21,999 bases of DNA from a bacterium UBA2214 (GTDB lineage Bacteria; Zhuqueibacterota; Zhuqueibacteria; Residuimicrobiales; Residuimicrobiaceae), in NCBI GenBank assembly GCA_002327255.1, contig DCUM01000140.1, forward strand, positions 3,709-25,707, read 5' to 3'. The translations under genes and the position numbers were made by a program. The notes beneath the pieces were generated by a model. That model was not told the DNA's origin, searched no databases, and was given only the letters and a program-made list of their open reading frames with translations. Positions 1-5,787 of the stretch are shown here, piece by piece (the first letter of the stretch is position 1; each line of letters opens with the position of its first letter).

Positions 1-1454
1 ACAAAAAGGGCTGGTTCTGCATCGCACAATCCGGGGTTCTCTTTCTCGACGAGATCGGCGATTTGCCCGCATCGGTGCAACCGATGTTATTGCGCGCGAT
101 CGATGCCGAGGCTGCCTCGGCGACGCCGCTGGGAAGTTCGATTCCGTACGACACGGACAAAGTACGGGTGCTGGCGGCAACCGATCAGCCGCGCGAGAAA
201 ATCCGCCCGGCTCTGCTGAATCGCCTTGGCATTCAGATCGACATTCCGGCGATGGAGGATCGGCCCAAAGACCGGGATGCGGCCATCGTCTATTTTGCCA
301 ATTTGGCCTTGCGCAAACGCCGCGATTTCGAAAACCTCTGTATCGATCTGCTGAAAATAGCGCCTCCAGCGGAGGACGACGAGAAAGACCCGGATATGAT
401 GTGTTTTGCCGGGCAGGTGGCGGAGTCCCTGCGGCCGCTGGTGTGCGAACGCGCCTGGCCGGGCAATTTCCGCCAGCTGCGCGTCGCCATCGATGTGGCC
501 GTCATTCGACCCGCCCTGGAAAAAAACCGGGCACTCTTTGCGCACGAAGCCGCCCGTTTTTTGGCGCGGCATCTGGATCGTTCGCAATTGCCCGCGGCCG
601 GGCGCGGCAAGGCGCTGTTTGCGGCCGCGTCTCAAGCGATCGACCGCGAGGATCCCCTGTATCAGCGTTTGAATGCCGTGTTGCCCAATCTCAGTGAACC
701 CGAATTGAACAAGTGGGCGGTGTGGCTGCGGCAATATCCCGATCAGGCGTTCGGCCGGCCTGAACTGGAGCGCTATTTTGCAGGGCTCGGCTATCGCGCC
801 ATTCTCAACCGCCTGCACAAACTCGTCGCGGCACAGGAGTTGGAGCAGTTTGGCGCCCGGAATCAATATTTTCGCCGCGTCACGGCGCAACCGGCCATGC
901 CGGTTCTCAAGCGGCAGGAGGCGGGGTTTTTGGACCTCCCGGCGATCCGTGATGAATCCGTGCTTTCGCCGGAAGCGGTCGCTGCCGTGATCGCTTTGAT
1001 CCAGAAAGGCCCGCATGTCTATCTCGGGGGGGCTGCGAAAACGGGCAAGACGCCGACGGCGCTGGCAGCGGGCCAAAAACTCGCCCGGGAGCGGGCGGTC
1101 TATTATTATCGCTTTGAAGATGCGGACATGGCGCCCTTTTTCAAACTGATCATGGCGCAACTGATGCAGGAAAAGATCATCGCCACCGCGGAGCAGATCG
1201 AACGGCTGCCGCTGCCGGAGCAGGCGCTGGTGCTGGCCGGCTATGTGGCGCAACTGCTGCAAAAGGATGACGAACCCCTCTTCATCCTCGATCAGGTGCA
1301 GGTGCTGGGACGTGAAACCTGTTCCCGGGCGCTGCTCAATCTGCTGATGCACTGGTCCTTTGCCGAATTCCTGCTGGTCGGCACCAAACTGGATTTGGAA
1401 CGGCCGGATGCCGTTTCCGGCAGGATTGTGGAATACGTCATCCCCGCACGATAG
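1..1454 (+). CDS. Sigma-54-activator-type AAA+ ATPase fused to a second P-loop domain (5' partial)
   Basis: The gene runs in from the left edge; the reading frame is open from base 3, and 483 codons are visible. The sequence begins just before the Walker B motif of a bacterial enhancer-binding-protein AAA+ core (GVLFLDEIGDLP, bases 33-68). It continues through a sensor-1-like VLAATD, a RLGIQIDIPAMEDR segment resembling the usual LPPLRER region, and a WPGNFRQLR lid motif. Walker A and the sigma-54-contacting GAFTGA loop would lie off the window. Around bases 660-885 there is a winged-helix-like segment rather than a Fis-type HTH. The C-terminus (about 960-1451) is a second small NTPase with Walker A GGAAKTGKT (1026-1052) and a Walker B-like FILDQ in which the usual Glu is Gln. 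It ends soon after a sensor-1-like LLVGT, with no lid. Role inferred: an NTP-driven switch or regulator. The convergent RyR/AAA+ gene faces it across 302 bp. The AAA+ class is well supported; the biological role is not known. Confidence 0.82.
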   Translation, partial: KKGWFCIAQSGVLFLDEIGDLPASVQPMLLRAIDAEAASATPLGSSIPYDTDKVRVLAATDQPREKIRPALLNRLGIQIDIPAMEDRPKDRDAAIVYFANLALRKRRDFENLCIDLLKIAPPAEDDEKDPDMMCFAGQVAESLRPLVCERAWPGNFRQLRVAIDVAVIRPALEKNRALFAHEAARFLARHLDRSQLPAAGRGKALFAAASQAIDREDPLYQRLNAVLPNLSEPELNKWAVWLRQYPDQAFGRPELERYFAGLGYRAILNRLHKLVAAQELEQFGARNQYFRRVTAQPAMPVLKRQEAGFLDLPAIRDESVLSPEAVAAVIALIQKGPHVYLGGAAKTGKTPTALAAGQKLARERAVYYYRFEDADMAPFFKLIMAQLMQEKIIATAEQIERLPLPEQALVLAGYVAQLLQKDDEPLFILDQVQVLGRETCSRALLNLLMHWSFAEFLLVGTKLDLERPDAVSGRIVEYVIPAR

Positions 1455-1756
1455 CAAGCGGCCGGGTTGCGTCGCCGTTGTATTTTGCTCTGGGTTTCAC
1501 GGGCTTATTGGACGATTTGGGACCTAGCTGTGGGCCCTTAGATTTATCTACCTGTTTGGTTACACCAGAATTGAGAACTTGGCATTCTGTGAATTTGGGC
1601 GCTGCAGGAAAAATGGGCCGCTCTGATAAACACGCTGTACGCTCTCCGAGTAAAATTGTTTATCACCTGCCCTTTACACCAAGAAACTGCATGTCTGCAA
1701 ATGTACCGGACATTCCAATCTTTACCTGTTGCAGCAGGGTCCGCAGGCCTGGATCA
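1455..1756. other. Intergenic region between convergent genes
   Basis: This 302-bp stretch separates the stop codons of the two convergent ATPase genes and looks more AT-rich than either. I see no convincing ORF or U-tract terminator. It holds a perfect 9-bp inverted repeat, TGATAAACA at 1624-1632 and TGTTTATCA at 1657-1665, with a 24-nt spacer. Its spacer is long for an intrinsic terminator, so it could be an operator-like site or chance. Confidence 0.4.
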
Positions 1757-4522
1757 TTATTTCTTGACGATGCGATACCCCTCCTGTCCCAGCCAGAGCG
1801 GATATTTCCGTATGCTGGCGCGGTCTTTCTCCTTGTCATCTTCGCTGAGCTGGTCGTAGGGTTTCAGACAATTGTGCAGCTTGAGATAGTCATTGCGCTG
1901 CGCGGCATATCGCCAGCCATTGGCTTCGCGGAACCGGCACCAGCGCTCGTGTTCCAGTGCCGCCAGTTTTTCGAGCAGGGCTGTGGCCTTTTTGTGTGCA
2001 AAAAGCTCGTGCTCGTTTTCTGCGATCAGTAGTTCCGCCGGGGTGGTGTCGGGTTTCATGGAGTAGCCGCTTTTCTCGAGAATGGGCTTGATCTTGGCGC
2101 CGGCATCGACATTGTCCATTTTGACATCAATGGGCAGGTAATCAAAGTCGCGATCAAATTCGGGGGGCCTGAGAGGTGTGGCTTTTTGCCAACTGGCGTG
2201 AATGAGCATGGCGATCCGGTCCGCCAGCCGCAGCAGGTCTTCATCCTCATCAATGTGCAGCCTGGCCATGAAATCGATCTGATCCGTCAGTTCGGCGAGA
2301 ATGGCCTCGGGCGGTAAATCGGAGCGCACGTAGCGGCCGGTATGATTGCCCTGGATGCAGCTCAGCAACTTTTCGTAGGAACGGGAACCATGGGCGTACT
2401 TGCTGACACTCAGCAGTGCTTTCAGCAGTCCCCAATCCATATCCAGTTCGCGATCATTCAGCCCCTGGACTTCGCGCATGAACGTGGCGCGGCGGATCGG
2501 GAAACAGGCGTCCTCCGCGCTGCCAGAATGCGGATTGGGACCGAGCATGTTCAGATACGCATTGAGACGGCTCTTGAAATCCGGTCCCTTTTTGAGCCTG
2601 AAATCGTGGTACGCTTTGACCCATTCGATATATTCAGTTTCGGTCATTCCCGAAGCCAAAGTTTCGGCTTTGGGTGCAGGCTCCTGGATGCCGAACGCCT
2701 GCATCGTGGCACTGGTGCCGCCGGCAAAGACAAAAATGCATTTGCCGATGGGATGGGTGACCTGTCCTTCCTGGAATTTCCCATCCTGCATGGGCGCGAG
2801 CAGGTACTGCAGCCAGCGGAAATTTTCGGCATCGAATTCGTCCCAAAAGACAAAGGGGAGTTTGTTCTCAAGGGCTCTGTCGCGCACCTGATGAAAGGCG
2901 CCAATCAAATCCGCGGCGGTTGAGAATTGTGAAAGATTGAATTCCAGCAGACTGTCTTTTTCCTGCTTGAGCACCTCACGGGCGATTTGCTTGACCACGA
3001 ACGATTTGCCGGCGCCCGGAGGACCGAACACCGCGATGGAGAGGGGCCGTTGCGGCGCTTTTTCCTTGTGATAATCCAAAATGATGTTGCGGATGATGCG
3101 CAGATTCTCGATTTCGCCGCGGTCCACGGTAAAATATTTGCCCAGACTCAGCGAGGGCACATTTTTCAATTCACGTTTGCCGCGGAGGGCCACGCGGCGC
3201 GCGATGAAATCGATCTCCCGGCAAGAGCTTGCGGTGGAACCGGCGTGGTAATTATTTTCCAGAATCGTCCAGCGCTGCGCCTCATCCGGATTCGCGTTCG
3301 CAGCGGGATTGGGGATAAAAGCCTTGGCAAAGGGCAGCGAAGGCGCCAAGATTTCATCGATGATGATGCGATAGGGATAGGCAGGAATCGACTTGTTGAG
3401 CACTCTCTTCTTCGCAAGATGGGAAATTTTCTGTATATGGCCGGTTTGATAGAGCTTGCGAATCGCTGCCAGCCCCGCTGCGATGCCATCTTCCATACCG
3501 GTATATCTGATTTGCGGTTTGACCTTTTTGCCATCCTGAAATTCGTCCGCTTTGATGCTGCCGAGGATCGAAGCGGCCAAGGCGGCTGTGAACGTGGCCA
3601 TCTTGCCGATGATCATTGGTTTTGATTTTTCCTCGACCTCGCCTTCGAGATGATCCGGATCGAAAATGAGCCGGTACTGTATGGTCTCGGGATCGCAGGC
3701 GTTGTGGACATACACGGCCCCTTCCATACCGATGAGCACGACCAGATGACGGCTCTTCTTCTGCAGATCATGGATGAAATGGTTGTTGTGCAGCTCACGC
3801 ACCAGATCCAGGGCGGTGCGCTCCCAGGAGAGCCCCTTGCTGATGTGTACATCCTCACGGCGCAGATCGTCCAGCGTGACCAGGGTGATCAGTTTTTCCT
3901 GAAGCTGCGGATTCCGCGTGATGTGCTGCCACAAGTCGCCCTGCGCCAGCGGCCGCGACATTTTGTAGAGAATCCACGGACTGGCAGTGTTGGGGTCGAC
4001 GATTTCTTGCGGCCAGGCGGGCATCGCATTCATGGCCCGAAATCCCAGGTAGCCGTCGTCGATGACGAGCAGGTCATGAGGCCCGTCCTCTTTTTGGGCC
4101 AGCTTGGTATAATGGGTCTGCTTCAGGCACTGGTCGCTGTATCCGAGCTTCTCATGCAGGTCCCAGTTCAGATACTCCTCCTCGCCGGCCAGTTTGGGAT
4201 TATAGGAGCATACGTTTTTGAACTTGTCCCGTAACTGCCACTCCGCATAGGCCATATGCCCGACTTCTTTCAGCACAGGTTTGAGACCGAATTGGAATCC
4301 AATGACCATCTTTTTCCCCGAAATAATTTCCTTCTCGTATATTTTCGAGTATTCTTTTTTGTATTTTTCCAGGATGCTGAAAATGAGGTACGCCCCCCCC
4401 AGGGTGTCGTGAATGCGCGTTCCGGTTTGCATTTTCGAACTGGTGATTATGCGTTCGCCCTTGTAAATGTGATGGTCCACGACGAGATCTCCGGTGACCA
4501 GGATTCTTTGTTTGTCTGTCAT
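1757..4522 (-). CDS. Ribokinase-fold / AAA+ / RyR-domain protein
   Basis: This 921-aa protein has three parts. Residues about 5-370 resemble the PfkB/ribokinase fold (start ILVTGDLVVD, GGA at 42-44, LVTLDDLRRED near 214-224, a glycine-containing VVLIGMEGAVY near 261-271). The family's anion-hole and catalytic motif GAGD reads GKMA at 306-309, so the general-base Asp is missing and kinase activity is doubtful. Residues about 490-690 form an AAA+ domain: Walker A GPPGAGKS 500-507, Walker B VFWDEFD 558-564, sensor-1-like FVFAGGT 598-603 and a possible arginine finger at R652. The C-terminus (about 845-921) matches the RyR repeat, with EHERWCRFREANGW at 857-870 and KPYDQLSEDDKEKDR at 887-901. A weaker copy may precede it at 758-823. 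Bacterial RyR domains are thought to bind nucleotide-derived ligands in signalling or immunity contexts. Start ATG at 4522 has AGGAG seven bases upstream. No signal peptide or TM helix. Inferred role: ligand-sensing ATPase switch. Confidence 0.85.
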   Translation of the reverse strand: MTDKQRILVTGDLVVDHHIYKGERIITSSKMQTGTRIHDTLGGAYLIFSILEKYKKEYSKIYEKEIISGKKMVIGFQFGLKPVLKEVGHMAYAEWQLRDKFKNVCSYNPKLAGEEEYLNWDLHEKLGYSDQCLKQTHYTKLAQKEDGPHDLLVIDDGYLGFRAMNAMPAWPQEIVDPNTASPWILYKMSRPLAQGDLWQHITRNPQLQEKLITLVTLDDLRREDVHISKGLSWERTALDLVRELHNNHFIHDLQKKSRHLVVLIGMEGAVYVHNACDPETIQYRLIFDPDHLEGEVEEKSKPMIIGKMATFTAALAASILGSIKADEFQDGKKVKPQIRYTGMEDGIAAGLAAIRKLYQTGHIQKISHLAKKRVLNKSIPAYPYRIIIDEILAPSLPFAKAFIPNPAANANPDEAQRWTILENNYHAGSTASSCREIDFIARRVALRGKRELKNVPSLSLGKYFTVDRGEIENLRIIRNIILDYHKEKAPQRPLSIAVFGPPGAGKSFVVKQIAREVLKQEKDSLLEFNLSQFSTAADLIGAFHQVRDRALENKLPFVFWDEFDAENFRWLQYLLAPMQDGKFQEGQVTHPIGKCIFVFAGGTSATMQAFGIQEPAPKAETLASGMTETEYIEWVKAYHDFRLKKGPDFKSRLNAYLNMLGPNPHSGSAEDACFPIRRATFMREVQGLNDRELDMDWGLLKALLSVSKYAHGSRSYEKLLSCIQGNHTGRYVRSDLPPEAILAELTDQIDFMARLHIDEDEDLLRLADRIAMLIHASWQKATPLRPPEFDRDFDYLPIDVKMDNVDAGAKIKPILEKSGYSMKPDTTPAELLIAENEHELFAHKKATALLEKLAALEHERWCRFREANGWRYAAQRNDYLKLHNCLKPYDQLSEDDKEKDRASIRKYPLWLGQEGYRIVKK

Positions 4523-4720
4523 GTTTTACTCCTGATAACAAGAATGAGTGGAGTCAAAATAACCCGCCATAAAAGGAACGCCATGGGGCAAGTCGTCGAT
4601 AAGCAGGGCGGGGGATGGCATTGTGGCAATGGCGCAGCACTCAGGAAGATCTGGCATGGTTGGTTCGAAACAGGTTTCATAATGCCCCCGGATGGAAACG
4701 CTGCCGGATGAAAAATCAGG

Positions 4721-4749
4721 TTGAGGATCTGCTCAAAAGATAGTAAATT
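4721..4749 (+). promoter_or_regulatory. Candidate sigma-70-like promoter
   Basis: TTGAGG (4721-4726) and TAAATT (4744-4749) are separated by 17 bp in the AT-rich part of the divergent region, each matching the consensus at four of six positions. It would give a leader of roughly 135 nt before the membrane-protein start at 4892. This is a pattern match only. Confidence 0.3.
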
Positions 4750-4876
4750 TTATCAATTACGCAAGGGCATTCTGAAAAAATATGGATCCCGTTGCGGGGG
4801 CATAACTTCCATGTACGCAGTCGTCCTGCACTGCCTGTATATGGTAGAAATGATCCGGGAGGGAGTGCTGTTCATC

Positions 4877-4883
4877 AGGAGGG
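4877..4883 (+). promoter_or_regulatory. Ribosome binding site deciding the start at 4892
   Basis: AGGAGGG lies 8 nt before the ATG at 4892. The frame is open upstream to 4721, but the upstream residues look non-coding and lack a Shine-Dalgarno sequence, so this site argues for the shorter protein. Confidence 0.75.
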
Positions 4884-4891
4884 ATGCCATC

Positions 4892-5539
4892 ATGAATCAT
4901 GCTGAAAAAGAGACGGGCATCATCGATATCATCATCACCAGGCTGACGCCCAAGGTGCTCACCTTTCTCATCGCCATGGGCATGCTGCTGCTGGCGGCGA
5001 TTGTCGGGATTGCGGTTTTTCGCGGTTCGGAGGTCAAGATATTCGGCATCGAAATCTCCCAGCCCTCCAAAGCCTGCCAGGAAGACCTCGCCCACTGCAG
5101 GCAGGCCCTCCAGGCTTCTGTCACGGTGACCGAATTCCAGGAGATCGTTCATGTGCCGCTGACGAAAACCCAGGCGCTGGACACCCTGCGCGCGCTGGTC
5201 AAATCGGCGGAAGCAGTCAATTCGTGGCGCGCCAACTTCAATTACAGACTTTTCGAGATCGAACAGCAGATGATGCGCTACGGCGGATTCATTTCCACAC
5301 GCATCGCTGATGGTGAACGAATCGCTGTGTACAGGATGATCCAGGCCCTGCTCAGCGACCTGGGTTTTTATGAGGGCCCCCTGGACGGCGCGCAGCGCGC
5401 CACCCACGAGGCCCTGGTCGCTTTTCAGAACGACTATAATACCCGCGTCACGGAAGCGGAACGCATCTCCGCCCTGGGCAGTTTTGGCTATCATACCCTG
5501 GAAGCGGTGCGCAGCCGCTACCGGCAAATGTCGGGCTGA
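4892..5539 (+). CDS. Single-pass membrane protein with peptidoglycan-binding-like domain
   Basis: A 215-aa protein. A short charged N-terminus is followed by one clear TM helix at about residues 22-43 (VLTFLIAMGMLLLAAIVGIAVF is its core). Next come a juxtamembrane KIFGIEI stretch (49-55), a helical region with two cysteines (C62, C69) and, at about 143-210, a segment resembling PG_binding_1: an MIQALLSDLGFYEGPLDG-type repeat, then ALVAFQNDYN and a late LGSFGYHTLEAV. In that family this pattern (hxxhLxxLGFYxGxxDG...hxxFQ) binds peptidoglycan, which would put the C-terminal part in the periplasm. Membrane orientation is inferred. It is divergent from the RyR/AAA+ gene and followed by a strong hairpin, so it is transcribed alone. 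Its role as a membrane partner or effector of the adjacent ATPases is speculation. Confidence 0.7.
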   Translation: MNHAEKETGIIDIIITRLTPKVLTFLIAMGMLLLAAIVGIAVFRGSEVKIFGIEISQPSKACQEDLAHCRQALQASVTVTEFQEIVHVPLTKTQALDTLRALVKSAEAVNSWRANFNYRLFEIEQQMMRYGGFISTRIADGERIAVYRMIQALLSDLGFYEGPLDGAQRATHEALVAFQNDYNTRVTEAERISALGSFGYHTLEAVRSRYRQMSG

Positions 5540-5545
5540 GCCGGC

Positions 5546-5580
5546 AAAAAAACAGCGGCGGCCGTCGCCAGCCGCCGCTG
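5546..5580. terminator. Strong intrinsic terminator hairpin
   Basis: A perfect 10-bp GC stem (CAGCGGCGGC at 5553-5562, GCCGCCGCTG at 5571-5580) has an 8-nt loop. Seven A residues at 5546-5552 become a T-tract on the minus strand, so it is an excellent terminator for minus-strand transcripts from the DUF5916 gene. It starts only 13 bp after the plus-strand membrane-protein stop and probably also ends that transcript, although the plus-strand U-tract (TGTCCTT) is weak. Confidence 0.8.
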
Positions 5581-5696
5581 TGTCCTTCGCAACACGCACT
5601 CCGCGCACGTCACTGCCAACCCTTTTCCCCTGTCTCCTTATGTCCCTTTCTTTCGTCTCTGTTGATGCATTCACCTGGATTTACGGATTCCGGCTG

Positions 5697-5752
5697 AGCG
5701 CTTGCAGACATCGAAACCGCCGGCATTGACCGGGTTCCCGGTTTCAAGCGCT
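5697..5752. other. Long interrupted inverted repeat downstream of the DUF5916 gene
   Basis: AGCGCTTG (5697-5704) pairs with CAAGCGCT (5745-5752), and AAACCG (5714-5719) pairs with CGGTTT (5739-5744). The result is a 14-bp helix with a 9-nt one-sided bulge and a 19-nt loop that itself contains part of the palindrome ACCGGG/CCCGGT (5729-5742). It lies 36 bp beyond the DUF5916 stop and has no U-tract. It could be a 3' UTR structure that protects or processes the mRNA. Confidence 0.4.
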
Positions 5753-5787
5753 GATGCCGAATCGCTGCGAAAACAACCGGAGCCAGT

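Larger units (their letters stand above)
4523..4891. promoter_or_regulatory. Divergent intergenic region
   Basis: This 369-bp region lies between the start of the RyR/AAA+ gene (minus) and the start of the small membrane protein (plus), so it must carry both promoters unless transcripts enter from outside. The centre (about 4735-4790) is strongly AT-rich. A plausible plus-strand promoter is TTGAGG (4721-4726), 17 bp, TAAATT (4744-4749). I could not pick a convincing minus-strand promoter. A 42-codon plus-strand frame at 4583-4711 has an AGGA upstream but no recognisable content and is not called. Confidence 0.4.

Noticed and set aside
87..1457. 456-codon open frame on the minus strand
   Set aside because: It is antisense to the AAA+ gene, which carries Walker motifs; the translation is low-complexity and Arg/Gln-rich.
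1478..2032. 184-codon plus-strand frame starting in the convergent gap
   Set aside because: More than half lies antisense to the RyR-encoding region, there is no ribosome binding site, and the N-terminal part has no recognisable features.
4393..4400. Run of 8 C (G on the coding strand) in the ribokinase-like domain, and 7-G/C runs near 1026-1032 and 8353-8359, considered as phase-variable tracts
   Set aside because: Runs of 7-8 are expected a few times by chance in 22 kb of this composition, and they encode ordinary Gly or Pro codons in frame.
4660..4690. GGTTCGAAAC, resembling a tRNA T-loop
   Set aside because: No acceptor stem, D-arm or anticodon arm can be fitted around it.
4583..4711. 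42-codon plus-strand ORF with AGGA upstream in the divergent gap
   Set aside because: The peptide has no hydrophobic, motif or repeat features, and its frame is just the tail of an antisense open frame. Evidence is too thin for a call.
1..5580. Mobile-element or integrated-island boundaries
   Set aside because: No integrase, transposase, tRNA attachment site or flanking direct repeats could be seen, so transfer is not claimed beyond unusual gene content.
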